Shown here in pieces: positions 10,619 to 21,577 of a DNA stretch of 64,000 bases. The stretch lies in NCBI RefSeq assembly GCF_963678635.1, contig NC_087065.1:17040458-17104457 (forward strand). Direction: 5' to 3'. The stretch's first letter is position 1, and each line of letters opens with the position of its first letter. The notes under the pieces are model-generated. The model was given only the letters and a program-made list of their open reading frames with translations, ran no database searches and was not told where the DNA came from. A program made the position numbers and the translations under genes. The stretch comes from Symsagittifera roscoffensis (lineage: Eukaryota; Xenacoelomorpha; Acoela; Convolutidae).

Positions 10619-10835
10619 GGCTCTTTTCCAGCTCCCCCCTTTCAAAATATCGAGTTATATGTTTGTTTTACGTGTTATTACGGCTAAATGCGTGATGTTA
10701 CGCTATAATGTATGAAGAACAAATTTGTGCACAGTTGTCGATTTGTTCACCACGCCAAATTTCATTGCATTATGACAAGTTTAATTAAGCTTTTCAAATT
10801 TGAATTTGAAGGGGGGAGGGAACTGGAAACGAGCC
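10619..10835. mobile_element. MITE family B, copy B7 (middle of nest)
   Basis: Closely matches B4 over its whole length, including 'cgtgttattacggctaaatg', 'gttcaccacgcc' and the terminal GGGAGGGAACTGGAAACGAGCC. Its first seven bases also survive at 10411-10417 on the far side of A5. Confidence 0.88.
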
Positions 10836-10895
10836 CCTTTTCCCCCTGCCTGCGAATTTTTATAAGTTGACATGCGGAAGTAGGCCATGACAAAC

Positions 10896-11050
10896 ATGTT
10901 TGATATCCTTTTCTTTTACCCCTACCTCACATAAGCATCAATTTTATGGCCTAACAGTGAGTTTTAAGAGGTTAAGTATGAAGACCAAATATGTTTGTCA
11001 TAGCCTAATTGGCCCGGATGCCAGTTTTTTAAACATTAAGATGATCCCGT
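10896..11050. mobile_element. MITE family A, copy A7 (partial)
   Basis: Left part of an A element ('cccctacctcacataagcat', 'gaggttaagtatgaagacca', 'aatatgtttgtcatagccta'), truncated on the right where AT-palindromic family F sequence begins. It abuts the remnant of A6 in opposite orientation. Confidence 0.6.
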
Positions 11051-11725
11051 GGATTTTAATCGATTATAATGGACTCCGGAGCCAAAAATAATCCATTATT
11101 AAAGATGTAAAACTCAGACCACGAAATTGATTATATTGCCATTATAATCGATTATTTTTGAAAAAAAAATCCATTATAATCTATTATAATCGATTATAAT
11201 CTATTATTTTTGGCAAGGAAATTAATTATTTTTGACAAGATAATCCCTTATATTCGATAAGTTTTGAATTAAAAATAATGGATTTTTTTGATTATAATCA
11301 ACTTTATTTTTTTGAACAAAGTTCGATTATTTTTGCAAAAATTTGCAAACTTTGCAAGAAATTTGCAAACTGTATGCCATTTCTCTCAAGTTTTTTTTAC
11401 CTCCCACCCAATTAAAGAGGGGGGTAAACATGGAGTGGGGGTAAACTATACTAATAAATAATCCCCCATGTTCAACCATATGGGGAGGGGGCGAAGGGCG
11501 CTTTTGGTAAACTGGCAGGTAGTGATGATTTAGGTAAACTGGCAGGTAGTGGCGGGTAATTTTATAATTAACCTTCCAAAAAAATCCATTAAAGTTGATT
11601 ATAGTCAATTATAATGCATTATATTGACTTTAAAATATTAGGATTATAATCTGTTTTTGATGGATTATCATTGATTTTTGTCATTTGATAGATACTGACT
11701 ATAAAATGACTATATAATCGATTAT
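11051..11725. repeat. AT-palindromic element, family F, copy 1
   Basis: Dominated by variants of ATTATAATCGATTATAAT and 'aatccattataatctattat', each self-complementary or nearly so, with an embedded G-rich section at 11400-11560. The latter has a direct repeat of GGTAAACTGGCAGGTAGTG at 11506 and 11533. A second F region occupies 62967-63778; both are next to or inside A-family MITEs. Class unknown. Confidence 0.55.
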
Positions 11726-12841
11726 TATCCATATCGGTGCGGCTTTAGGGGTTGATGCTGATTGGGCAGTTAAAGGTCCTGCTTGATTTCTGTCTAATTC
11801 TACTTTTTCCAAATTAATTGCATTATCCAATGGAATAATGATACTCTCCAATTTTTTTGGTTTTGCGTTGTACTCTTTCTCTCTCCATCTCATTGCAACA
11901 ATACTGCCCAACATCTATTTCCAGTCACTGATGCCTGATGTATTTTTTTTACAATTTCTTATAAGCTCAGTATTCTGGTGAAATGTTTTTCTTTTTTGGT
12001 TGTTGTCGAGTTCTTATTCCTTTTCGTTTGACCGTCCTTGATGTTTTTCGGAAAATTCTGGTCTTTGATGATATCTTGCATATTTTAATTTATGGTTGTA
12101 GTTGTCTTTTCTTCAATTTTAGGGCGCATAACTAGATGCGATGATAAAATCAGACTCGGTAAAACTGCCTTTGAAAATTGTATGTGGTTTTTTACAAACT
12201 GTTGCCAATCATTTTATCCAGTTTTTGAAAAACTTTGTACCGCTGGCTTGTCTGACGGTAGAATCCGAAGATTAGATATTTTTCGTGCAGTGGATGGTAA
12301 AAGTTTTCCTTAATGTTTGGGCTTAAAATATTTGAAAATGTTCACTCTGTTGATGGAACCCGGTAGGAAGAAATTGGGTTTTTCGAGGAAACAGATTTCT
12401 TGGAAATAGTGGATTCGGGTCTGAACCATATCCTTTTTTGGGTTGTTTTTTTTCTGTTCTAAAGCAAGAGTCAAGATATCCGTCTTCGGTTCTGTAATCC
12501 GCGGCCCAGTTGAAAGCTCTTTCCTTGGCAAAATTGATTTGTCCGTTCTCATGACAAAATTGAGGTGCTTTGACAGATGGTGTTTGAGGTACTAAATTGA
12601 GGTGTACTAAATTGAGGTGTTTTGATAAATATGTTTTGTGTTTGAGCATTGTACTTCGTTTTTTTTTTATCAGGTTTAATTACAGTGTTAATTTCGTTTA
12701 CTTCTTGTGTAGTTCGTGTATTATTATTAATGGGTCTAGTGTAATAATTATGGAGAAGTTCCAATTGATTTTCGTATAGGTGTGAACTAAAGGGTTGTTC
12801 ATATATGATAGGTTCATAGTCGTTTTCGACTGTTATCATAT
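11726..12841 (-). pseudogene. decayed coding-like region, unrecognised
   Basis: Minus-strand open stretches in several frames (12839-12549, 12649-12323, 11914-11699) with peptide-like composition, for example NDYEPIIYEQPFSSHLYENQ. They follow, in transcription order, the Asn/Arg-rich frame above 12842 and may belong to the same dead element. A short direct repeat 'actaaattgaggtg' occurs at about 12592 and 12607. No domain was recognised. Confidence 0.3.
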
Positions 12842-13516
12842 TTACTGAGATGGTATTATCTGTATCACTTTCAGTATCTGTTGATTCACAATTAATGTGA
12901 TTTGATTGTAATTAATTATTTTCTGTGTTATCGATACCTGGGGGGTCTGAAGTTGTTTCTTCATTTGTTTGCACTTGATTGATGTGTTTCTGATGCTTTG
13001 GTGTGTTACTTCTGTATCAAGGTTTAGAATCGGGATAACGGTTATTATTCCTATGGGATGACTGAGAATAGTTTCTGTATCTATTGTAATAGCTTGAGTT
13101 TCGGTTTTGTGATTTATTTCGTGATCTGTTATGATAGTTATCATTCGATCTTTGATAGTTTTATCTATTATATGAGTTATTCCTTGATCTGTTGTTTGGA
13201 TAGTTCTGATTTCGATTGTTGGAATAACTTCTATTCCTATTGTTTGAATAGTTTCTATTTCTGTTTTATGATGAATTTTGTGATCTATTGTTGGAATAGT
13301 GTCTATTCCTTGGGTTTAAGTTGGAACTGGATGCAGAAATAAATTCTGTTGTGTTTGAATTCGATCGTGAATAGTTATTTCTATTTTGGTTATTTTGGCT
13401 ATTCGATCGACTATATCTATTTTGTGAGAAATTTCGTGAATTTCTTTGTTCGGGCGATCTACTTCTATAACTGGAGTTATATGGTGATTGATTTCTTGAA
13501 GTGGATTTCCAGAGCT
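12842..13516 (-). pseudogene. degenerate Asn/Arg/Ser/Tyr-rich coding repeat
   Basis: One minus-strand frame reads as many imperfect copies of N-R-x-x-Y-S-N-N-R (for example NRNRNYSNNRNRSYSNNR), interrupted by at least two stops. An acceptor-like TTTGCAATTTAAG precedes it near 13530. The composition recalls nucleic-acid-binding tails of retroelement Gag proteins or RS/RN-rich proteins, but there is no CCHC knuckle. I treat it as a relic of a mobile or low-complexity gene. Confidence 0.4.
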
Positions 13517-14600
13517 ATAGATGTATCTTAAATTGCAAAAAAAAACAATATTAAAACAAATTTGATCCTTTCCAAATCTCCAATTCATTGCTATGAAGAT
13601 TAGAGAAACCTTCTCGTTGTCTTGTTTTCGGTTGCATTATTCCAAATTGCTTTTATTTTTTTGTGATGATTTTGATCGGATGTGTTTTTTTTGCCCTTGT
13701 GTGAAACTATGTCTTTCAAAATTTAATATGGGATCAATCTAGTGCAGACCTTCTTGTGATGTTTCTGTTTGTCGTAATTCTTTAGCGGGATGGCTGAATA
13801 AAGCTGAAAACACATATCGAAAGGCGTCAAAGAAGTCTTTTTTCTTTACTGGATACATCTTTTGGCTTCCGACAAAACAATCATTTCTCTAGAAACAGTT
13901 TTTGAGACGAGACCAAATCTGACAAGTTACCTTAGAACTTTACCTATTGAAAGCTAGTGGCGTTGAAAAAAGCCTTAATTGAAAAAAACTTAGACAAATG
14001 ATTTTGCAAAAAAAAGAACTAAAATGACCTTAAAGAGGTAGTCTTTGACATCTAATGACATTAACATCAAAGCAAATCTTGCTGAAATTTTTCCCAAAAA
14101 ACATTGTAGTTAAAACGAACGTTTTATCAAACGCATTTATGTTAATATTAAGGTAATCATAGGTGAATTACGTTCTGCTCTCCACACTCGCGGAGGCAAG
14201 TGTCTTATAATCGGGAATTGATTCATTTCTTTCCCTAAACAATTTTTACTACAAAATTTCAACCTGCTTCATCTTTTTCCCTTCGAAACGTCTCTTTTCA
14301 CTAGAGTTTTTCTTTATCATAGCATTGGTGAATGTTAGCTGACGATCTTGTGGTTTCTTTGCATGTACTAGATAAAGTTTTTCGGACAATTGCTCAAAAT
14401 AGAGACAAAAATTTCCAAAAAATTTAGAAATATGAGAGATCTTTCGCATGAAACTCAAACAACTTTTTTGACTTTATTTGACAAGGTTCTGCAATAAAAA
14501 CAAAATTTACTAAGTTAAAAGTTTATCACAATGATCAGCCAAAACTTTTACATTAGATAAAAAAAACAAAATTGATAATTGTTTTAGATAATTTTTGAAC
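13517..14600. repeat. 1.1-kb duplicated segment, copy I
   Basis: From ATAGATGTATCTTAAATTGC to TTTTTGAACG, matching 15291-16371 at roughly 90 percent by eye, in the same orientation and offset by about 1774 bp. It has no intact long frame. The minus-strand frame 14458-14249 (69 codons, ending GKKMKQVEIL) lies in a well-conserved part of both copies but is not recognisable. Confidence 0.75.
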
Positions 14601-15290
14601 GTTTTTTTTACAGTCATGTCGTCATTTAAACTTCCTCTTCTACTTTTTACTTCGCCAGTTTTTGGAGTTGTTTTTTGTCATTTTCTCTTAAGTGTTTGCG
14701 AAGCACAGCTTTGCATCTGGGTCATGTCTAAATACATCTCGAAAGCAAGGCATAAAGAACAAATTTGATTGCACTGACTAAAAAGATTCATATCAATCTT
14801 TAAAAATTATGGACCAAACATATAATAGTGTCAAAGTAAACGGATTCCGAGCACTATTAAATCTAATGAAATTATCAACAATTCAAAAGTGGAAAAAATC
14901 TATTTGTTTAACCAAAAATTTTTTTATTTTGCCACAAACCGAAAGAAAAAATTGATTTGGATTGATTCCTAATTGATTCAAACCCATCTACTTTGCGTCT
15001 CTATAGTTTGATTTTGGTGGAGATTTTTTCAATGCTATCAATCGATTCAATTCAATTTCAAACCATTTTTCTCGATATTTGTTTTAACCAAACTAGAATA
15101 AAAAATTCAATGTATGCTGAATCACTGTCAAACTGATGGAATTATTCGATTCAAAACTTTTTCTGTTAATGCGGGTGTTCGCAAAATTTTTTTTCACCAT
15201 GCAATATTTCATTGCATTATGAAAAATTGTGAAAATTGTCTGTCATACAGACATTGCGTGATTTTTTTTTGCCATGCCTCTGATGACAGT
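14601..15290. other. spacer between duplicated segments, no gene
   Basis: AT-rich. The part at 14601-14690 ('acagtcatgtcgtcatt' and following) recurs at 17181-17285, so copy I extends further than it first appears. Nothing else recognised. Confidence 0.45.
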
Positions 15291-16371
15291 ATAGATTTAT
15301 CTTAAATTGCAAAAAAAAACAATACTAAAAATAATTTGATCCTTCCCAAATCTCCACTTCATTGCTATGAAGATTAGAGAAACTTTCTCGTTGTCTTGTT
15401 TTCTGTTGCCTGATTCCAAATAGCTTTTATTTTTTTGTGACAATTTTGATCGGATGTGTTTTTTTTGCCCTTGTGTGAAGTTATGTCTTTCAAAAGTTTA
15501 ATATGGGATCAATCTAGTGCAGACCTTCTTATGATGTTTCTGTTTGTCGCAATTCTTTGGCGAGATGGCTGAATAAAGCTCTAAACACATATAGAAAGGC
15601 GTCAAAGAAGTCTTTTTTCTTTACTGGATACATCTTTTGGCTTCCGACAAAACAATCATTTCTCTAGAAACAGTTTTTGAGACGAGACCAATTCTGACAA
15701 GTTACCTTAGAACTTTACCTATTGAAAGCTTAAGGTGTTAATAAAAAGCCTTAAAAAAAGAACTTAGAGAAAGGATTTTGAAAAAAAAGAACTGAATTGA
15801 CCGTAATGAAGTAAATCTTTGACCTCTAATGACATTAACATTAAAGCGAATCTTGCTGAAATTTTTCCCAAAGAAAATTGTAGTAAAAACAAAAATTTTA
15901 TCAAACGCATTTATGTTAATGTTAAGGTAATCATAGGTGAATTACGTTCTGCTCTCTACACTCGCGGAAGCAAGTGTCTTATAATCGGGAATTGATTCAT
16001 TTCTTTCCATAAACAATTTTTACTACAAAATTTTAACTTGCTTCATCATTTTCCCTTCGAAAGGTCTCTCTTTACTACATTTTTTCTTTATCGTAGCATT
16101 GGTGAATGTTAGCTACCGACCTTGTGGTTTCTTAGCATGTACTATATAAAGTTATTCGGACAATTGCTCAAACTAGAAACGAAAATTTCCAAAAAGTTTA
16201 GAAACATGATAGATCTTTCGCATGAAACTCAAACAACTTCTTTGACTTTATTTGACAAGGTTCTTCACTAAAAACAAAATTTAATAAGTTAAACTTTTAT
16301 AACAATGATCAGTCAAAAACTTTACATTAGAGAAAAAACAAATTTGATAAATTTTTTTTTAAATTTTGAAC
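15291..16371. repeat. 1.1-kb duplicated segment, copy II
   Basis: Second copy of 13517-14600, same orientation. It is broken at TTTTGAAC (16364-16371); the homologous sequence resumes after another TTTTGAAC at 17173-17180. Confidence 0.75.
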
Positions 16372-17172
16372 ACAAAATGAACTTAACTGTTTTATAAGCT
16401 GTTAAAAAATTTGAGTCCATATTTCATATGAAATGCTTTTCTTTCGGAACATTGAAAACTTTTTGCATGTCAAATGAAGTGGATACTGTTTTTTTAATCA
16501 TATACTTAATAATGAAAAAGACATTGAGTTTTTGAACATCTATAGCCCTCCAAGCTTAGAAGTTTCGTTTTCAAAATCTTTTTACACATTTTTCGTATCT
16601 TTTTGCGAAACCTTCAGTCATTGATGTTTCTTGATTTGTAATTTTTTTGCACATTTGTGTTTCCTGCCACTCTAACTAATTCCATGACAAGGTTTTTTAC
16701 ACCAAACAGATTGAAAACGTGGTTTAAACATTTTAGGAAAGAGAAAAGGTTAACTATTACAAATCAACGACATTATTTTCAAGAGATCCTATATCAATCA
16801 GAATCGAATTCATGATGACAAACTTTTTGTTTGGTTAAAGTGAAAAAAGTTGATTAACAGTCGAATGACGAATGAAATTTTCAATGATTTGGTTTAACAT
16901 ATAGGCAAAACATTAATCCAGTGACATGAGCGTTAAAATTTGAATTGGAGTCGTAACATAACAGTAACCAGGAACCTTATGCTTACTAGATTTGAAAGAT
17001 CCAGCGGAACCATGAAAATTTGCAAAAACTCCAAAGACTTCGGTGATGGCAAACTCATAATCCATGCACGAGTTTCCATATCAAATTCGTCCAACAAAAG
17101 GAACACGTTGGTCCACTTGTTTCACGAAAATTTTGATTAATAATCTCAAAAGTTTTCCAGATTTCCTAGAAT
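16372..17172. mobile_element. 801-bp insertion in duplicated segment copy II
   Basis: Copy I is continuous across the position where copy II is interrupted, so copy I acts as the empty site. The insert is flanked by a direct 8-mer TTTTGAAC, the size of a hAT-type target duplication. No matching inverted termini are evident (ACAAAATGAACTT versus CTAGAAT). Inside, on the minus strand at 17121-16933, is a 62-codon open frame (VFLLLDEFDMETRAW near its start) of unknown origin. Confidence 0.55.
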
Positions 17173-17180
17173 TTTTGAAC

Positions 17181-17500
17181 GAATTTTCTACAGTCATGTC
17201 GTCATTATTCATAAAGTATTCTAATAACCTACTAAAGAGGGGAAAAAATCAACCAGCTTTTCTGGTTGTTTTCTCTTTAGTTTAAAAAATTGTTTATTTT
17301 CAATTGAATTCCACATCTGCTGGACTTTTTAGGTTGATATCTTGGTTAGCGGATCTATTTTTCATTTAAAAGTTTCGTCTATCAATTTATAATTTATGCA
17401 TTGAGATCAAGTTGGAGTTTTTGTGAATCTACATCTAATTTCTAAAAAGATGATAACTTTTAAGTTTCTAAAATTACAAGTTTTTTTTTTTTTTTTTTAA
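17181..17500. other. continuation of duplicated segment and poly-T before the gap
   Basis: 17181-17285 is homologous to 14601-14690. The rest is AT-rich and ends in an 18-base T run next to the N gap, which probably caused the assembly break. Confidence 0.5.
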
Positions 17501-17700
17501 NNNNNNNNNNNNNNNNNNNNNNNNNNNNNNNNNNNNNNNNNNNNNNNNNNNNNNNNNNNNNNNNNNNNNNNNNNNNNNNNNNNNNNNNNNNNNNNNNNNN
17601 NNNNNNNNNNNNNNNNNNNNNNNNNNNNNNNNNNNNNNNNNNNNNNNNNNNNNNNNNNNNNNNNNNNNNNNNNNNNNNNNNNNNNNNNNNNNNNNNNNNN
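17501..17700. other. assembly gap, 200 N
   Basis: Exactly 200 N bases. The round length suggests an arbitrary gap size, so sequences on the two sides may not be truly adjacent. Confidence 0.98.
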
Positions 17701-18695
17701 TTGGACAAGTGAACTGAAACTCCGGAAGGAGGTAGTCAAGCAAGCAATGAAAGACTTTAAAGAAAAGTATCACGATGGAAAAGAAGAGTCACTATCATTT
17801 GGAACGGAAGCGGCGAAAAGGACCAGGATGCTTGAAACCAAAATTGGAAGGAAAAACGACTAGAAAGCCAGGGTGCAACGAGGAAACGCTGCTTGGTACA
17901 AGACTAAGAAAGGCTTTGGCGATCCAAGCTGGCCATGAGGACACAAGCCCTAGTCGTGCAAGCAGTCGTAGAATCAACAATGCTTTTCGATTGCATGGTC
18001 CACACATGGACAGCGACAGACATCCAGAAGATGCAGAGTGTTCCAGATAATGCAAACCGGTGGATATGGAACCACAAACGAGGCCTGGCGAAACTGAGGA
18101 TGCAGAAGGAGCACGTAAATACATACGAGATAAGAGGACAACTGGGAATCGCGTCCATGCGGGCCAAGATAGAGACGAGAACCCTCTCCAAAATTGGTCA
18201 TATCCTACGCATGCCGAACGAGAGACCCACCAAGAGGATAATTCTCGGTACTTGGGACCACGAAATCGAAGTAATAGGAGGCATGAAACGAGGTACATTA
18301 TGATACTGGCGCAAACTCCTGGGAGAAGCCGGAATAGACTGGACCAACGCTAGGAACTTATCCAGAAACAGGTTAGGTGTAGAAGTTTGGTAAAGAAGCG
18401 CGAGAGATTCTTGACCGACTGGGAGAAAAAGATGCGCCTGACAGGGAAACACGACCCCAAACCACCCAGGACACAGAGCCCTGAACAAATAGAGAAAGCG
18501 GAAGGCTTCACAAGCAGGTGGGAAGGCTGCACCAGAGTATGCAGATCAAAAGGAGGTCTCACCCAACATGAAAGGCGAATGCACTGTGAATTGAACGCAT
18601 CGTTCAAGTGTACACGATGCTTTCGAACGTTTAACGGAAAGGCACAACTGACAAAACACGGCAAATGTAACATTCACCCAAATACTACACAGTGA
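17701..18695 (+). pseudogene. LINE-type reverse transcriptase, C-terminal part, frameshifted
   Basis: Base composition changes sharply here (GC-richer, coding-like). Successive frames read: ELKLRKEVVKQAMKDFKEKY (17703 onward, stop near 17864); then 17935-18303, containing ELGI-like 'RGQLGIASMRAKIETRTL' and 'KIGHILRMPNERPTKRI', a signature of the post-polymerase region of many animal LINE polyproteins; then YWRKLLGEAGIDWTNARNLS; then the zinc-finger tail. At least three frameshifts or stops make it non-functional. The 5' part, including the catalytic domain, is lost in or beyond the gap. Confidence 0.7.
18387..18695 (+). pseudogene. C-terminal zinc-finger tail of the LINE polyprotein
   Basis: 102 codons ending at TGA. 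It has two Cys/His clusters: CTRVCRSKGGLTQHERRMH and FKCTRCFRTFNGKAQLTKHG (C-x2-C ... H form), then a short tail. Tandem C2H2-like fingers close the polyprotein of several animal LINE clades and probably bind the template RNA or target DNA. It is in a different frame from the upstream RT fragment. Confidence 0.65.
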
Positions 18696-19593
18696 CGGAG
18701 CGTAGAATAATTACCTATAGACGACTGGCCGGCGTCAGTTACCTAAAATCTTCTCGTTTTTTACCGTCTCGACCTAGCCCGTTGATTTTCTGGTCTGTTT
18801 AGGGCTAAGTAAAAAATTACTATTTTCACGCCATCAGTCAAACGGTTTTTAATCAGATTCCGTTTACATGCGAAGATAATCACATAGCTGGGTCTCGGAT
18901 ACTCAGACTACATGACAAGCATTAAAAACACGGCTCGAATATTCTATTTTACTATGTTTTCTGGTGACAGTTCTATATTAAATCCATTGGAGATGGATTG
19001 ACCCTTTCCTCTTTCTAGCTACTCATATTCTAAAATAAACAAATAATACCCATGTTAATTCAAAGGTTTATGACATCAGAGTAGCTAAAAAGTCAGTTTA
19101 TTACAGTCCTTCACCATATGATGTCTCTGGGGGGCCGAGCCTCCGATTCCGTGATTTTTCTGTAACAACTACGTTATTACTCCCAATTCGTGCACGGAGG
19201 GTACTGCTCCTTCCTTCTTCCCAAATGAAGCCTCCTTTCAGTCTCTCGTCTCAAATTAGTTGTCTTATTATGCGCGATCGTCACGATAAGAGGCTTCGTG
19301 TTTTCTTCTATATTTCGGACCGTCTGTCTCTCACTAAATCGGTTGTTGTTGTGCTTTTTGTGACTTTTCAACCAAAAATGGCCATTTTCCGTATTTCTCA
19401 GAAAAAAACACACTGCAATCGAATTTTTGAAAAATAAAAATTCTAGAATATTCTAGCCTCCTTTTCAACAATACATAATCACTAAGGCCTCTAATGTCTT
19501 TTTCGTGCTGCGATGGAAAGTTCCGCTGTGCCAATCCGGGGGAATGGCACAAAAGCCTGTGAAACTGAGGTGCAAACACAACCCCGAGTCTAG
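18696..19593. other. between LINE fragments, no gene
   Basis: Probably the 3' untranslated region of the first LINE fragment and 5' sequence of the second. No clear poly-A tail or target duplication was found. Confidence 0.4.
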
Positions 19594-19701
19594 TCCCGAG
19601 AGTCATGCCATATCTGCGGAGTAAAACAGACCAACACCAACATGGCCAGACACCTTCGCAGGGTGCATGGGGTTGTGAAGCAAGGAGGAACCCCTCCATG
19701 A
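19594..19701 (+). pseudogene. C2H2 zinc-finger fragment, LINE ORF1-like
   Basis: After a TAG at 19591, an open stretch of 35 codons reads CHICGVKQTNTNMARHLRRV then H, a single classical C-x2-C-x(12)-H-x4-H finger, ending in TGA at 19699-19701. It lies 120 bp upstream of an SGNH esterase frame. Finger plus esterase is a known ORF1 layout for some animal LINEs, so the two probably belong together. Confidence 0.55.
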
Positions 19702-19820
19702 AAGCTCTGCCTTACCTAACATGTTTTTTCCTTTTCCAAGTTTGTTTTCTAATTTCAAACGCCAAAGAAGTAATGTAAGTATGCAATGGAGGATGACCTC
19801 AATACTTTTTCAGGTCGTGA

Positions 19821-20282
19821 ATGAAAATGAGTGTAATGGGCAGGAGCTATAGAGGTGGGAGGAAAAGGAGCCTGGAAGAGGTCTTAGCATCCAAGGAGGG
19901 TGTTAATAAAGTACCAGCGAGAAAAGGGGATAAACCGTACCGTGAGGAGATCACCACGGAAACCACAGACCATCTCGAAATTGCTGTTTTGGGCGATTCC
20001 ATTGTAAATGGGATCTTTATTAAGAACGCGAAGGTTGTGACTTGTCCCGGTGTGGAGATTCACCAACTGTCTGAGAGGAAGATAATGGACGATTTTAGTC
20101 GCCTAGGAACTAAAAAAATTGCGATTCTCGGCGGGACAAACAACATTGCATGGAGAGACGGCTCAACACATCAGCCAGAGGAGTTCAGTAACCAAATGAA
20201 GGATCTAGTGCAAATATATAAGAACGAAGGCTTTCAAGTAGTTTTAATGGAAGTTCCATGGAGGAGGCACCGCAAAGTATAA
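19821..20282 (+). pseudogene. SGNH-hydrolase (esterase) domain of a LINE ORF1, broken at its end
   Basis: The 153-codon frame starts MKMSVMGRS and carries a basic N-terminus, then LEIAVLGDSIVNG (GDS nucleophile block), then IAILGGTNNIAW (G-x-N block) and FQVVLMEVPW. These blocks define SGNH/GDSL esterases, which occur in CR1-like LINE ORF1 proteins and may bind membranes or lipids. The frame stops at RRHRKV. The missing last catalytic block is found in another frame just downstream, so one frameshift has broken the gene. Confidence 0.7.
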
Positions 20283-20462
20283 ATCAAGAAGATCAACAGG
20301 CAATACGAAAAGATAGCAAAGAAGGCGAAATGCGAGTTCCACAGATACCGACGGTTCTCGAAAGCCCATTTAAACAAGAACGATCGGGTGCACCCAGCCA
20401 CGGACCACATCCAAATCCTGGCCAAGGAATTCTATCAGGCTCTCCAGAGGCTGTCCACTGAT
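20283..20462 (+). pseudogene. frameshifted end of the SGNH domain
   Basis: In the +1-shifted frame the sequence reads KCEFHRYRRF...NDRVHPATDHIQILAKEF and ends shortly after QALQRLSTDK. D-x-V-H-P is the Asp/His block of SGNH enzymes, completing the domain begun at 19821. Confidence 0.6.
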
Positions 20463-20546
20463 AAGTCCAATGGAGGACATACTAGTGGGGCCTCGGGGAC
20501 CTGACTAGTTCCGGAGAAGGCATCCAGGTCTCGAACGAGACGTAAC

Positions 20547-20609
20547 TGAGAGAGGGAGGGGGGGAGAGAGAGAGAGAGAGAGAGAGAGATAGATAGAGCG
20601 AGTGAGCGA
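20547..20609. repeat. GA microsatellite
   Basis: GAGAGAGGGAGGGGGG followed by about 16 GA units and GATAGATAGAGCGAG variants. Immediately downstream of the SGNH relic. Confidence 0.9.
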
Positions 20610-21240
20610 GCGAAAGAAGAACATCAAAAAAGCCCAGGAGCAGCAGAAGATCGGCCCAAGGAACCGACTATGAGATCAAATCGCCAGAGGAGACGGTCAT
20701 CAAAATGGGTTGCGTATTGATCTGGAATACCACAGAGAAAAAAACTCAGAAATATAAAACTCAAAGAAGAGCCCAGAAAGAGGGCTGACACCGAATCCAA
20801 AAAACTTGTTAGCTAAACTCAATTAAAACTAAATTAAATTCAGTGACCACATGTACATATAGTCTTAACTGTCAACACATGAACCTGTGTACATACCATA
20901 TACAGTGCCTACAGGAGGAGTATCTGTGGATCACAAAGTTTAATTCGTTGGATTAAAGATTATTGTGGTTGTCCCCATGACGTAGGGGCATGTATTTATT
21001 CTAAAGTAAAGTTATTGAGTTCCGCGTGTTTTAGATGCAATTGTGTATCATTTGTTGCGACGTAATTGTTTTCATGCTTTTTGTCTAAAGTATTTGTCAG
21101 TTAGAGTAGATTGAAACATTCAGCCTGCCTTTTAAGATTTAGTACAGGTGTGCAATGAGTTTGATGGATGATTTGATGCTCTGTGCATTCATTTTGAACA
21201 AACAATAACCTTGAAAAGCCAAAATTCAACAAAAATTTGT
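20610..21240. other. no gene; possible 3' part of LINE relic
   Basis: Moderately AT-rich and non-coding. It may be the untranslated or degenerate remainder of the LINE whose ORF1 lies upstream. No reverse-transcriptase motif was seen. Confidence 0.35.
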
Positions 21241-21480
21241 ATCACAAGGCTCATTTTTTCCTTGAGTTCAATCAAGTCATTTTTCAGGTTTCTGTTGAAA
21301 CACTCTGAAAACACTGTTTTATTTAAAACATTCTGAAAATGATTTAACCAGAAATTTCTCAGAAACTATTTTACACAAGGTTCAACAACTTGTATTTTCA
21401 TTGAGCTCAATTACGTCATTTTTCAGGTTTTTTGAAATTCTCCAAAGAAACTGTTTTACTCAAAAGTATTTTTTTTTTCA
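21241..21480. repeat. two degenerate repeats of about 130-165 bp
   Basis: The block 'ttgagttcaatcaagtcatttttcaggttt ... actgtttta' (near 21262) recurs as 'ttgagctcaattacgtcatttttcaggttt ... actgtttta' (near 21400). They resemble the satellite monomers of the 2-kb array ('gagttcaattgaa..'), but the relationship is uncertain. Confidence 0.45.
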
Positions 21481-21577
21481 AGTTAGAGCTCTAATTGAAC
21501 AATAGAAATTTCCTGAGGTCCCCGACCTGCTCTTTCAGAAATCTTGAGATATCGCGAAGACCTAATATACACTACTC

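Larger units (their letters stand above)
10393..10895. mobile_element. three-level nest of MITEs: A5 inside B7 inside A6
   Basis: The outer element A6 begins GGCTCTGTTTCCTTTTCC at 10393 and resumes at 10836 with CCTTTTCCCCCTGCC. The 8-mer CCTTTTCC flanks the B element (10403-10410 and 10836-10843). B7 begins at 10411 and ends GGAAACGAGCC at 10835. B7 is itself cut 7 bp from its left end by A5, whose flanks are the perfect 8-mer CGGCTCTT (10410-10417, 10618-10625). The order of events is therefore A6, then B7, then A5. Confidence 0.85.

Noticed and set aside
17460..17773. Open frames spanning the N gap
   Set aside because: Most of their length is N; they carry no information.
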